Assembly (NCBI GenBank): GCA_965224105.1
Contig: CBDCYH010000002.1
Location: forward strand, 2,154,526-2,218,525
DNA length: 64,000 nt
Source of the DNA: CBDCYH01 sp965224105
GTDB taxonomy: Bacteria; Bacteroidota; Rhodothermia; Rhodothermales; JABDKH01
Direction of reading: 5' to 3'
Shown piece by piece: positions 46,294 through 55,419 of the stretch. The stretch's first letter is position 1, and the number at the start of each line of letters is the position of its first letter. Under the pieces are notes generated by a model. The model saw only the letters and a list, made by a program, of their open reading frames with translations, was not told where the DNA came from and did no database searches. Made by a program: the position numbers and the translations under genes.

Positions 46294-47301
46294 ATGTCGA
46301 ATATCGCTTATAACGTTGTAGTTCTGGTTTTCCTGACCCTAGCGGTGACAGGGGCCGGTGTTTACGCCACCATGGTGAAGCAACCCCAGGAGATAGAACG
46401 ACTAGAGAAGGCCGACAAGGTCGCTCGGTTGCGACAAGCCGAAGTAACCGCGCTGCTTGCTGAGGAAAGCTCATCCGCGCTCGTTGCAAAGGGCGCAGTG
46501 CAGAAGTGGAAAGCGCGCTACAAGGTCTTTCCAAAAGAGCTGAAGGTTGCCGATGTGGTGCACTTCATAAATAACCGCACCCAGAGGGGATTCAAGAACT
46601 TTGATGTAACCGTCGCTGGATTGCAGCGGACACCCGATTTTTCTTATCACACTCTGCGCATCAATGGCAGGGGCTATTTCTCAGATCTATACAAGTTCGT
46701 TTGGGATGTGGAAAATAACCGCGATTTCTACCGCGTTCGCGACCTCCAGCTAGAACATATTGACCTCATCTCATCTGTTCCAGAGACAGACAAAGAGCAG
46801 CTGCAGGTCATGGTATCATTCAATTTAACTCTTGATGCATACTTCGGAGGCAGCGATGCGCTGAGCGCACCGACCTCGGATGACATGATTGCATCAGAGG
46901 ATGACGTAAGTCTTCCAGTTAGTGTCGCTGCAAACGATTTACCAAGCGTGCCGATGTCCGTACTACCGAGCACGAAACCTGAGATAAACCCGTTCTACCC
47001 ATTGATTCTGGAAACTGTACCTCCAAATACGTACGGGCTTCTGGATGTAGAACAATCACAGTTTGTGTCTATCGTCGGCCGCGAAGCGATTTTCGAATAT
47101 GAAGGAGAACCTGTATCCGTTGGGGTTGGGGACAATGTGTATCTTGGACAGATTGTGTCGGTTGATCCATATAGGGGTACTGTCGTTGCCCGTCTGAATC
47201 GTGGAGGTATCATCGACGAGGTCGAGTTCGAATTGGAAAGTGGAGAGCAGTACCGACAAGCCATAGGGCCGCCGTTGTTAAGCCCTGTGCAATCCAACTA
47301 A
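46294..47301 (+). CDS. PilO-PilP-like fusion protein
   Basis: 335 residues. An N-terminal transmembrane helix (AYNVVVLVFLTLAVTGAGVY) is followed by a coiled coil and a ferredoxin-like PilO-type domain (DFSYHTLRINGRGYFSDLYKF). After a Pro-rich linker, the C-terminal ~75 residues (GLLDVEQSQFVSIVGRE, then EGEPVSVGVGDNVYLGQIVS) look like the beta-domain of PilP, which docks onto the secretin. It probably links the inner-membrane PilMN protein to the outer-membrane secretin. The start is ATG 46294, 50 bp after PilMN. Confidence 0.68.
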   Translation: MSNIAYNVVVLVFLTLAVTGAGVYATMVKQPQEIERLEKADKVARLRQAEVTALLAEESSSALVAKGAVQKWKARYKVFPKELKVADVVHFINNRTQRGFKNFDVTVAGLQRTPDFSYHTLRINGRGYFSDLYKFVWDVENNRDFYRVRDLQLEHIDLISSVPETDKEQLQVMVSFNLTLDAYFGGSDALSAPTSDDMIASEDDVSLPVSVAANDLPSVPMSVLPSTKPEINPFYPLILETVPPNTYGLLDVEQSQFVSIVGREAIFEYEGEPVSVGVGDNVYLGQIVSVDPYRGTVVARLNRGGIIDEVEFELESGEQYRQAIGPPLLSPVQSN

Positions 47302-47336
47302 TAGAAATTATCCCAAAGAGCGCTAAGTAATAAGCC

Positions 47337-48683
47337 ATGAAAGTTAACAGATTGACAAATCGTTGGGGCATGTTTGCCGTCATGCTAGCGGTGTCGGCCA
47401 TGTGTTTGCAAATCACTCCGTCCGCGTCCGCTCAGAATGATGCGCCGCGGCGACAGGTTAGAGCATACATTCCACCCGACCAGCTCGTAAGTTTCCTGCC
47501 ATCAACATCGTTTGACAGGTTTATCGATTACCTGGATCCGATTTTTGCACGCGTTGCAGGAAAACAAATTGTAGATCCTCTTGCCAGGAATTTTCCGATC
47601 GGAGTTTCCATTTCGTCGATGCATTTTCTTGATGCGTTCGAGACCGTCCTGCAACACAATGGTCTTGTGTATACAGAGTCACCGGACTACTTCATCGTCG
47701 CCGAGAGAACCTCGACGGGCGAGGTGGCAATTGAAGGGACATCGGGAGGGGGCGATGGACTCGTTGAGCAGCTAGCATCGCTCGATACCCGAGAAATACA
47801 AATCAACGCAATCCTGTTTGAGCTGGACCATAACATGGCCCGCGATCTCGGTATTGACTGGAATATCTTCTTTGGAGATACGCAGTCCGGTGGCCAGGGC
47901 GGTTCCGGCGGCGGTGGCGGTGGCGGAGGAGCCGGCGGCGAAAATAATCCGCGATTCTTCCTCAAAACCGGCGAGCTATTCGACGAGTATTCAGACTGGT
48001 TGATCGCTCCAGATCAAATCGACTTCTCGAAAATCACACAGTTTTTCCGACTGTTGGAAACGGAAGGCGCTGGCGAAACAATCGCGAGTCCGCAAGTCAC
48101 CGTTACCAGTGGCGAGCAGGGTCGCATCCAAATCGGTTCCGATGTTCCTTTCCAGGTTAGGGACTTTGCCGGAAACACAGTTACACAGTTCTTCTCAACA
48201 GGTATAATTGTTGACGTAACGCCAACACTAATATCTGAGGCGAACATCGATAGCGGTGAGGCCATCGACTTTCTGCACCTTGATGTGAAGGTTGAAAAAT
48301 CTGGAAGCAGCCCGAGTGCCACAGGGCCGGTTATCGATCGTAACACCGCTCAAACAAAAGTACTCCTTCTGGATGGCGAGCAGACCGTAATCGGTGGGCT
48401 CTACTCAACCAGTGAGTCTGTTTCTCGAACCGGGATCCCGATTCTACGACAGATGCCTCTGTTAAAGTACATCTTCGGTCGTAAGCAGCGAACGATTACA
48501 CAAAAGGAACTGTTGATTGTACTTCAGGCGAACATCATCGATTCGCTTGCCGACAGATACGGAAGACCGTTTCCGACAGAACTCCTGGAGTCAAATCGGC
48601 GAGCCGTCGAGCGTAGCATGCAAACCTTCGATGCGCGCGCAGCAGCCAAGCGAGAGAAGGCGACAAAGTATCGCCAGAACTAG
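47337..48683 (+). CDS. Short secretin (PilQ/GspD-like)
   Basis: 448 residues with a signal peptide (MFAVMLAVSAMCLQITPSASAQ). An N0/STN-like region (ISSMHFLDAFETVLQHNGL) precedes a secretin-associated segment (REIQINAILFELDHNMARDL). A glycine-rich stretch lies near residues 182–199, followed by the secretin core with ETIASPQVTVTSGEQGRIQIG, LLLDGEQTVIGGLY and GIPILRQMPLLKYIFG, the last being the VPxLGxIPxLGxLF-type motif. It lacks AMIN domains and is shorter than PilQ (~700). It forms the outer-membrane channel. No pilotin is seen nearby. A strong terminator follows. Confidence 0.88.
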   Translation: MKVNRLTNRWGMFAVMLAVSAMCLQITPSASAQNDAPRRQVRAYIPPDQLVSFLPSTSFDRFIDYLDPIFARVAGKQIVDPLARNFPIGVSISSMHFLDAFETVLQHNGLVYTESPDYFIVAERTSTGEVAIEGTSGGGDGLVEQLASLDTREIQINAILFELDHNMARDLGIDWNIFFGDTQSGGQGGSGGGGGGGGAGGENNPRFFLKTGELFDEYSDWLIAPDQIDFSKITQFFRLLETEGAGETIASPQVTVTSGEQGRIQIGSDVPFQVRDFAGNTVTQFFSTGIIVDVTPTLISEANIDSGEAIDFLHLDVKVEKSGSSPSATGPVIDRNTAQTKVLLLDGEQTVIGGLYSTSESVSRTGIPILRQMPLLKYIFGRKQRTITQKELLIVLQANIIDSLADRYGRPFPTELLESNRRAVERSMQTFDARAAAKREKATKYRQN

Positions 48684-48704
48684 GGCTCTTTCCTGAAGTT
48701 CAAC

Positions 48705-48742
48705 AAGGCGTCATCCTGTAGCGGGGTGGCGCCTTTTCTTTT
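48705..48742 (+). terminator. Terminator at the end of the pilus-like cluster
   Basis: 12-pair stem AAGGCGTCATCC / GGGGTGGCGCCTT (with wobbles) around TGTAGC, followed by TTTTCTTTT. It starts 22 bp after the secretin stop. Confidence 0.85.
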
Positions 48743-48753
48743 GCATCATTCGC

Positions 48754-49386
48754 CTACAGAGAAATCCCGATCATCAGTCCAACTGATGAATTCCGGAGTG
48801 GGGCATCGGGCCGGTCCCGTATGTCGGCCAGGCCTCCGTAGTATCGAATCTCGGCCGTCAATTTCTGGGATCCTATGGTGTAGTAGGTTCCCAGACCACC
48901 GAGAGCTCCATAGTCATACTTGATGATGCTGCCGTCGTTTTCGGTTACACTGTTTCCTGTGTCCGGATCGACTATCTCGATTCGCGCATCTAGTCGGTAA
49001 CCAAGCGCAGGGCCCGCGAAAATGTATGGCTCAGCTTTTCCAAGCTTGACGGGGAGAAATTGGATTGGTGCAGATACGTCTACGTAGGGAAGCGAGAAAA
49101 CGGCTTCGAAGCCTGTTGGCTCACCTTCCAGGACAACATCATCGGTACTCGCGCCCTTGATGGAGTAACCGATTTCTGGCACAAACTGAAATTGATCAGA
49201 AAGTTGCTTTCTAAAATAGACCGATGCGGAAAATGCTGACCGTGGTCCAAACTTGGTATCCGCCGATCCCGCGAAGTTAGCGATATTGGCTCCCGCGCGG
49301 AGCCCCACGTGCACCTGCCCGGAAGCAGGAAGAGCGACGGCAAAGAACAAGAACGCAGGAAGCAGAGCCGAAATTTTACGATGCAT
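48754..49386 (-). CDS. Outer-membrane beta-barrel protein
   Basis: 210 residues from ATG 49386 (the longer frame adds a non-signal leader). The signal peptide ALLPAFLFFAVALPASGQ precedes strands such as VHVGLRAGANIANFAGSA, FQFVPEIGYSIKG and LTAEIRYYGGLADI. The pattern is that of the small OMP-b-brl/PorT-like eight-stranded barrels frequent in Bacteroidota. No specific function is implied. It converges on the pilus cluster but is separated from it by a terminator. Confidence 0.82.
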   Translation of the reverse strand: MHRKISALLPAFLFFAVALPASGQVHVGLRAGANIANFAGSADTKFGPRSAFSASVYFRKQLSDQFQFVPEIGYSIKGASTDDVVLEGEPTGFEAVFSLPYVDVSAPIQFLPVKLGKAEPYIFAGPALGYRLDARIEIVDPDTGNSVTENDGSIIKYDYGALGGLGTYYTIGSQKLTAEIRYYGGLADIRDRPDAPLRNSSVGLMIGISL

Positions 49387-49497
49387 AGTATTACAACAAC
49401 GATTGTATTTAATTGAAGGTAGTACAGGCAAAATGGCATGTAAAGGCACTAATCGATAGCCCAACCCTGGTGGAACAAGCGCACCATCATCCGCATC

Positions 49498-50229
49498 ATG
49501 ATCTATTTCCTATACCTTTCGCTCGTAGCCGCACTTGCTACCCCATTGTTTGCGATTCCATGTATTATCGAGTGCGTGGTTGGCGATCGCGCACGCGGAT
49601 TTCAGCGCTGGAGTAAGCTGTGGAGTCGGACTATGTTTGCGTTGGCGGGCTTGAAGGTCAAGGTTCATGGAACACTGGACAAATCGATCACGCCATGTGT
49701 GTTTGCGGCTAATCACCAGAACTCGTTGGATATCCCTGCCATGACCCTAGCCCTGGACGTCCCATTCGGATTCGTGTCCAAGGCATCGCTAGAAAAAGTA
49801 CCATTTCTGGGGTGGGCACTCCGGATTTCGCCGTCGGTCTTCATCGATACAGACGATGCACGACGCTCCCTTGCCAGTGTGAAACGGGCAGCCGAAGAAA
49901 TCCGGTCCGGCTCGTCGGTGATGATCTTTCCCGAAGGGAGGCGCACCTGGGGACAACAAACTATTGCATTCAAGAAGAGGGGAATTGAGCTTGCCAAGGA
50001 GGCAGGTGTCCCCATCGTCCCGGTCGCAATAGTAAACGCCTACAAACTATTTGATGAGCGGATATACTCTGCCCGCCCGGGGGTCATTGATGTGGTGATT
50101 GGAGAACCGATCCCGACAGGCGAATTGTCTGCCTTGCCGGCTCGGGAGGCAACCGCACTCGTTAGGGAAAGAGTGGATAGGATGATAGGCGCGATAGAGG
50201 ACTCATCTGCTGACAACCATAACTCATAG
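49498..50229 (+). CDS. plsC: 1-acyl-sn-glycerol-3-phosphate acyltransferase
   Basis: 243 residues with an N-terminal membrane helix. The acyltransferase motif I NHQNSLD (H-x4-D, about residues 75–81), the FVSKASLEKVPFLGW region, motif III FPEGRRTWG (about 142–150) and the GVPIVPVAIVNA region are all present. It acylates lysophosphatidic acid to phosphatidic acid in membrane lipid synthesis. It is followed by gatC after 56 bp. Confidence 0.9.
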   Translation: MIYFLYLSLVAALATPLFAIPCIIECVVGDRARGFQRWSKLWSRTMFALAGLKVKVHGTLDKSITPCVFAANHQNSLDIPAMTLALDVPFGFVSKASLEKVPFLGWALRISPSVFIDTDDARRSLASVKRAAEEIRSGSSVMIFPEGRRTWGQQTIAFKKRGIELAKEAGVPIVPVAIVNAYKLFDERIYSARPGVIDVVIGEPIPTGELSALPAREATALVRERVDRMIGAIEDSSADNHNS

Positions 50230-50285
50230 CTCGTTCCTTATATTCGGTACTCGAACCCCGGATATTCACCATCCATACCACCAAC

Positions 50286-50570
50286 TTGTCAATTTCGATA
50301 GAAGAAGTGAGGCGCATCGCCTCGCTGGCAAAACTTTCTTTTGATGATGCAGGCGAGCGCAAGCTGCAATCTGAATTGGCCCAGGTACTTGACTACATGG
50401 CGCAGCTTGATCAGGTGGACACAGACGGCGTCGTGGAGTACAATAAAGGTGAATGGCATGGATCAACACGGGAAGACATGGCGATTCAAAGGGCAGATCA
50501 GCAGGAGCTTTTGCAGGCCGGTCCTGATGTGCGCGACAAGTTCTTCACCGTTCCAAAGGTTATAGGCTAG
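50286..50570 (+). CDS. gatC: Aspartyl/glutamyl-tRNA amidotransferase subunit C
   Basis: 94 residues from a TTG start, beginning SISIEEVRRIASLAKLSF, the family signature. The region around VLDYMAQLDQVDTDGV is also typical. It stabilises the GatCAB complex that converts Glu-tRNA-Gln or Asp-tRNA-Asn to the amidated forms; gatA and gatB are not in the window. It ends 3 bp before the YfhO gene, so the two are probably cotranscribed. Confidence 0.92.
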   Translation: MSISIEEVRRIASLAKLSFDDAGERKLQSELAQVLDYMAQLDQVDTDGVVEYNKGEWHGSTREDMAIQRADQQELLQAGPDVRDKFFTVPKVIG

Positions 50571-50573
50571 CTG

Positions 50574-53072
50574 ATGGCGAAAAAAAAGGAATCGAAAGGC
50601 AAGAAGCGGCAGGCCACCGAGACAAGTCGCGACTTGTATTTCGAACAGTCGAATATACGCCAGCACCTTCTAGCTTTGATACTGCTTTCGGTGATCTCGG
50701 TTGGACTCTTTGCTCCGATACATTTCTCCGGAAAGAAGCTAGTCGCAACAGATACCGTTTCCTGGCGCGCGATGGCGCAGGCAATGCTGGAGCATCAGGA
50801 GGAGACGGGTGAGGAAGCGTTGTGGTCGCCAAATCTGTTTGGCGGGATGCCCGGATATCTCATTTCTGTAAGACCATCTGTTCCGCAGATCGACGACATT
50901 GCCACGGAGTTGCGACCCCTCATCTGGCCAACATCGCATTTCATATTTCTTCTTTTCGGTACCTACTTGTTGTGTTTTGTGCTGACGCGCAACAGCCTTG
51001 CATCTGTGTTCGGGGCGTGCGCTTTCGGTTTGACCAACTACGTGCCCCTTATTTTAACTGCGGGCCATAATTCAAAATTTATCGCTCTGTGTTTCGCGCC
51101 GTGGCTAGTCCTAACATTCATTTATCTGATGCGCAAACCGGGCTGGCTGGGGTGCGCTCTTTTTGCCATTGCAGCCGCGGCGAATCTTCGAGCCGGACAC
51201 ATTCAGGTTACCTACTATTTCACGGCTATCATCTTTATATGGTGGCTCGTAGAGGGTATAGGCCTGATCCGTTCCAAACAAGCAGGGCAATTTGTTAAGG
51301 CAACCTCCTTTCTCCTGTTAGGAACTATTGCCGCCCTGGCTCTGGTTGCCCAGCCATATTTGGCGAAGCTGGAGTACAAGGATTATTCCATCAGGGGCTC
51401 GGGAGATGGTGGCGCGGGACCAGCCTGGGAATACGCCATGGGTTGGAGTCAGGGCCGACTCGAGATGTTAACGCTACTCATCGCCGGAGCAGCTGGGGGA
51501 GACACATCATATTGGGGTCCCAAGATCGCAACCGCAGGACCGCACTACTTCGGAGCGCTCTCTGTTGTCTTTGCATTGATCGCTTTCCTGAAGAAACGTG
51601 ATGCAACGGTAGTCGCTTTGAGTGTTGCTGCCTTGGTAACCATTGCATTCGCTTTGGGGAAAAATTTGGAGCCGTTTAATCGCGCTGCGTTTGACTGGCT
51701 TCCGATGTACAGCGCCTTGCGTGTCCCGGAGACGTGGCTGTCGACGACGGCGTTTCTTGTCGCAGTACTTGGTTCGATAGGAGTAGCTGGAACATTAGCT
51801 GCGTTTAAAGGAAAGCGCGAAGGTAAACGCTTCCCGAGATACGCGCTAATTCCTGTTGCTGCCCTGGGTGCATTCTTGCTGGTCTTGTTGGTTGGGAAAG
51901 ATGGCTTCCTCACGTTTGAGAAAGAAAATGAGACTGCAATTGTAGCACAGCAAATCGCGCGAGCCAATAATGTCCCCGTTTCGGATCCGAGGGTTGCGTC
52001 AGCGGCAGACGAGTACGTGCAAGAACAGCGCGAACCGCGTCGTCGCATGTTCGCAAATGACACCCTGAGATCATTCCTGGTTGTCGCACTCGCGGGTCTG
52101 CTCATCTGGCTACTGTATAAGGGGCTTGTGCCGGACAGTGTGTTTGTTGGGCTACTTATCATTGTACAAATCTTCGATCTTGGCGGGGTATCGCGGCGAT
52201 ACCTGAACTCGTCCATGCTTGTAGAGCAGAGTGTCAATGAACCCGAGGTTCCCGAATACGGGTTCGATCGATTCATCGTCGAACGAGTAGACGAAAGCGG
52301 AGGACCAGGACACTTTAGGACGCTATCGCTGGAACGAAACCCCACTTCCAACGCTCGCCCAGCCTATTACTATGAGACAGTCGGTGGGTACCACGCCGCA
52401 AAATTGGGAATTTACCAGGACTACCTTGACAAGATCTTGTTTGGGCAACGAACATTTGCTCCCACACCCATCGGACTGGACTTAATGAACGTTCGATACA
52501 TTGTCGCAGGAAGTCAGCTGGCAGGTCTCGATAGTGTTTACCATGATCAAGAAACCGGCCTGAGGGTGTTCGAAAAAAAGAACGTCCTGCCTCGCGCATA
52601 TTTTGTTTCGGATTATGAGGTTGTTGCAAACTACGACGAGGCCCTGGTAGCGTTGGGCTCCGTCGACATTCGCACGCGTGTCATCCTTGAAGAGGATCCT
52701 GGAATTGCGGAGGCTCCCGTGGACAGCAACAGCGTTGCCACTGCGACTGTTGTCCAGCATACACCGAGAACTGTAACCATCGAGGCTGAGACTGACGCCG
52801 AGCGTATGCTCGTTGTCAGTGAAGTGCATTATCCAGCGGGGTGGACGGCAACCGTAGACGGACGACCTGCTCCAATTTTCAGGGCGAACTCACTTGTTCG
52901 AGCGGTGCGAGTTCCCGCAGGGACAAGTACCATCGAATTTAAATTTCACCCGCAGAAGCACTTCCTCGGTCGGACCATTTCACTTGCGGCTACTATCCTG
53001 ATCTACGGGTTCGTAATCATTGCTCTTGTCTTCGCAGTCTGGAAACGAGGATCTGATATACAAAGTATTTGA
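50574..53072 (+). CDS. YfhO family membrane protein (GT-C-like)
   Basis: 832 residues with a lysine-rich N-terminus and at least ten transmembrane helices, then a C-terminal soluble domain (WTATVDGRPAPIFRANSLVR, with the terminal helix after KFHPQKHFLGRTISL). This is the YfhO layout, a family associated with glycosylation of lipoteichoic acid or other surface polymers in Firmicutes and found widely in FCB genomes with glycan clusters. PNLFGGMPGYLISV near residue 86 is typical. The stop overlaps the TTG start of the next glycosyltransferase. Confidence 0.85.
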   Translation: MAKKKESKGKKRQATETSRDLYFEQSNIRQHLLALILLSVISVGLFAPIHFSGKKLVATDTVSWRAMAQAMLEHQEETGEEALWSPNLFGGMPGYLISVRPSVPQIDDIATELRPLIWPTSHFIFLLFGTYLLCFVLTRNSLASVFGACAFGLTNYVPLILTAGHNSKFIALCFAPWLVLTFIYLMRKPGWLGCALFAIAAAANLRAGHIQVTYYFTAIIFIWWLVEGIGLIRSKQAGQFVKATSFLLLGTIAALALVAQPYLAKLEYKDYSIRGSGDGGAGPAWEYAMGWSQGRLEMLTLLIAGAAGGDTSYWGPKIATAGPHYFGALSVVFALIAFLKKRDATVVALSVAALVTIAFALGKNLEPFNRAAFDWLPMYSALRVPETWLSTTAFLVAVLGSIGVAGTLAAFKGKREGKRFPRYALIPVAALGAFLLVLLVGKDGFLTFEKENETAIVAQQIARANNVPVSDPRVASAADEYVQEQREPRRRMFANDTLRSFLVVALAGLLIWLLYKGLVPDSVFVGLLIIVQIFDLGGVSRRYLNSSMLVEQSVNEPEVPEYGFDRFIVERVDESGGPGHFRTLSLERNPTSNARPAYYYETVGGYHAAKLGIYQDYLDKILFGQRTFAPTPIGLDLMNVRYIVAGSQLAGLDSVYHDQETGLRVFEKKNVLPRAYFVSDYEVVANYDEALVALGSVDIRTRVILEEDPGIAEAPVDSNSVATATVVQHTPRTVTIEAETDAERMLVVSEVHYPAGWTATVDGRPAPIFRANSLVRAVRVPAGTSTIEFKFHPQKHFLGRTISLAATILIYGFVIIALVFAVWKRGSDIQSI

Positions 53073-54373
53073 AGCGCGTACTTTTTATCTGCTATTACTA
53101 TCCGCCGTCGGCTGGATCCGGAGTACAGCGCTCCCTGAAGTTTAGCCGATACCTGCCTCACTTCGGTTGGAAGCCAACAATTCTCACCGTCGATCCCCTA
53201 CATGCGGCCTATCCCGGTACGGATGACGACCTTCTCCAACAGGTCCCGGCCGACGTTGAAATTGTTCGCACGCGGTCCTGGGATCCGTACAACGCGTATG
53301 CCGCACTGCTCAACCAGGAGAAATCAGAAACAGTAGGAATAGACTTCGCGGGTGAGGGAATCCCCAATAGGAGACAGCGACTTGGGCGATGGCTCCGAGC
53401 AAATGTCTTTATTCCTGACGCCCGGGTCGGCTGGGTACCGTTTGCAACGCGCCGAGCAAAAGATCTGTTGCAGAAGCAGGAGTATGACGCGGTGTTCACG
53501 ACTGGACCACCGCACTCCTCACACTTGATCGGACGTGCGTTGCACAGGAGATTCGATTCGATACCGTGGATCGCTGACCTTCGCGACCCGTGGACGGGAA
53601 TCAGCTATTACTCCGAAATGCCCGTTGGACCCCTGGCATTGAGACGTGACAAAAAGTACGAGCGGTCTGTACTCATGGAGGCCACGCGTGTCATCACGGT
53701 TGGACCCACCATGGCTGACCAATTACGTGAGATTGTCCAGCGGGAGTATGACGTAATCTTCAATGGCTTCGATCCGTCGGACTTTCCAGATGAGCCAGTA
53801 CGAAGCTCATCAGAAGAAATGATCGTTCGCCATGTTGGTGTTGCGAGCAAGACACGCAATCCAGATTGTCTTTGGAAAGCACTTCGAGATAACCCGCGAC
53901 TGCCCGGATTGCGGGTAGAGCTTGTTGGGAAGTCCGACGAGTTCCTGGTCAGGGAAGCGCAAGAACATGAAATAGGCGATCTTGTGACGGTAAAGCCGTA
54001 CGTTGAACACGAGCAGGCTATCAAGGAAATGCGCACAGCTTCCATTCTTCTACTGCTGATCAACAACATCCCGGGTGCAGAGAGCATTGCCACGGGAAAG
54101 ATCTACGAATACCTGGCTAGTCGAAGGCCAATCCTCGGTGTGGGACCAGTGCCCGGAGACGCGCATGATATTATCGCAACGGCAAATGCCGGGCAGATGT
54201 TCGGATACAAGGATTCAGATGGCGTATACTCATTCCTGAAAGGGGCGCACGGTCGTTGGGAAAATGGAGCCTTGTCCGCGCCAGCATCGGAAGATCAGTT
54301 GAGGCCATTCAGTCGAATTACGCAGGCTCAACAGCTAGCCAATCTACTGGACGACGTTACAGGAAAGTCATGA
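53069..54373 (+). CDS. Glycosyltransferase, GT4-like
   Basis: 434 residues from a TTG start that overlaps the YfhO stop. FICYYYPPSAGSGVQRSLKF is the acceptor-side loop, and the FTTGPPHSSHLIGRALHRRF and IADLRDPWTGISYY segments are characteristic of GT4 proteins in exopolysaccharide clusters. The donor side includes SIATGKIYEYLASRRPILGVG. Its stop overlaps wecB by ATGA. Donor and acceptor unknown. Confidence 0.85.
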   Translation: MKRVLFICYYYPPSAGSGVQRSLKFSRYLPHFGWKPTILTVDPLHAAYPGTDDDLLQQVPADVEIVRTRSWDPYNAYAALLNQEKSETVGIDFAGEGIPNRRQRLGRWLRANVFIPDARVGWVPFATRRAKDLLQKQEYDAVFTTGPPHSSHLIGRALHRRFDSIPWIADLRDPWTGISYYSEMPVGPLALRRDKKYERSVLMEATRVITVGPTMADQLREIVQREYDVIFNGFDPSDFPDEPVRSSSEEMIVRHVGVASKTRNPDCLWKALRDNPRLPGLRVELVGKSDEFLVREAQEHEIGDLVTVKPYVEHEQAIKEMRTASILLLLINNIPGAESIATGKIYEYLASRRPILGVGPVPGDAHDIIATANAGQMFGYKDSDGVYSFLKGAHGRWENGALSAPASEDQLRPFSRITQAQQLANLLDDVTGKS

Positions 54374-55419
54374 CCATTTGTTCAGTCGTCGGAGCGAGAC
54401 CGCAATTCATCAAGGCGGCGGTTGTAAGCAAATCTCTTGCAAACGTAGGGATTAAGGAGCTGCTCGTGCATACTGGTCAGCATTACGACGATGACATGAG
54501 CGCAAATTTTTTTAGCGAGCTTGGGATACCGCCGCCAGTGGCTAACCTGGGCATCGGATCTGGGTCGCATGCTATCCAGACCGCGGGGATGATGCGAGGC
54601 TTGGAAAAGTTTCTCACTGAAAACCCTGACGTTGCCGGGGTAGTTGTGTACGGTGACACCAACAGCACATTGTCCGCCAGTATTGTCGCGGCCAAACTAC
54701 ACATTCCGATCTTCCACGTGGAAGCGGGTTTGCGTTCCTTCAACCGCCGCATGCCGGAGGAGATCAACAGAGTCGTAACAGACCACCTGTCATCACTACT
54801 GTTTTGTCCAACTCCGACAGCGGTATCAAACCTTGAAAAAGAAGGTGTTATTGAAGGAGTGTTGCTGGTTGGGGATGTGATGTTCGAGGCGACGATGCAA
54901 AATCGGCCGGAACGCGGAGCTTATCATTCGATTCTCCCGAACGCAAGTCAACCATATTTTCTCGCAACTGTACACCGCGCGGAAAACACAGACGAGAAAG
55001 AACGGCTACAGTCAATTTTCGACGGACTCGACGGTGAGACAGAAGTTTTCCTGCCACTCCACCCACGCACAGCCAAACACATTAGTCAAATACACGTGCC
55101 AGCAAATGTTCGCATCATCAAACCACTTAGCTATCGCGCAATGTTGTCTGCGGTGCAGGATGCTGAGCGAGTGCTGACAGACTCGGGGGGCCTGCAAAAA
55201 GAAGCGTACTGGCTTGGCACTCCCTGTATTACACTTCGTGACGAAACGGAGTGGGTGGAGACTACGCACGATAACTGGAACATTGTTGTGGGTTCCGGGG
55301 CCGCCCAAATCAAAGAGGCCATTCGGGCCGAACCAACTGGACCGCAGACGCTTCCGGCCCTCCAGTCTGCATCTGAAGCCATCGCTGGTGCGATTAGCGA
55401 AAAGATTGGGCGGCGTTGA
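54370..55419 (+). CDS. wecB: UDP-N-acetylglucosamine 2-epimerase
   Basis: 349 residues from ATG 54370. SVVGARPQFIKAAVVSKSL opens the Rossmann fold; VYGDTNSTLSASIVAAKL, HVEAGLRSFNRRMPEEINR and TDSGGLQKEAYWLGTPC are the signature motifs of non-hydrolysing epimerases. It converts UDP-GlcNAc to UDP-ManNAc, a donor for ManNAc or ManNAcA-containing polymers. It sits between two glycosyltransferases, coupled on both sides, so ManNAc is a likely constituent of the cluster B product. Confidence 0.93.
   Translation: MTICSVVGARPQFIKAAVVSKSLANVGIKELLVHTGQHYDDDMSANFFSELGIPPPVANLGIGSGSHAIQTAGMMRGLEKFLTENPDVAGVVVYGDTNSTLSASIVAAKLHIPIFHVEAGLRSFNRRMPEEINRVVTDHLSSLLFCPTPTAVSNLEKEGVIEGVLLVGDVMFEATMQNRPERGAYHSILPNASQPYFLATVHRAENTDEKERLQSIFDGLDGETEVFLPLHPRTAKHISQIHVPANVRIIKPLSYRAMLSAVQDAERVLTDSGGLQKEAYWLGTPCITLRDETEWVETTHDNWNIVVGSGAAQIKEAIRAEPTGPQTLPALQSASEAIAGAISEKIGRR

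Noticed and set aside
47880..47945. Tandem repeat in the secretin gene
   Set aside because: It is a simple glycine-codon tract encoding the Gly-rich linker, not a DNA repeat element.
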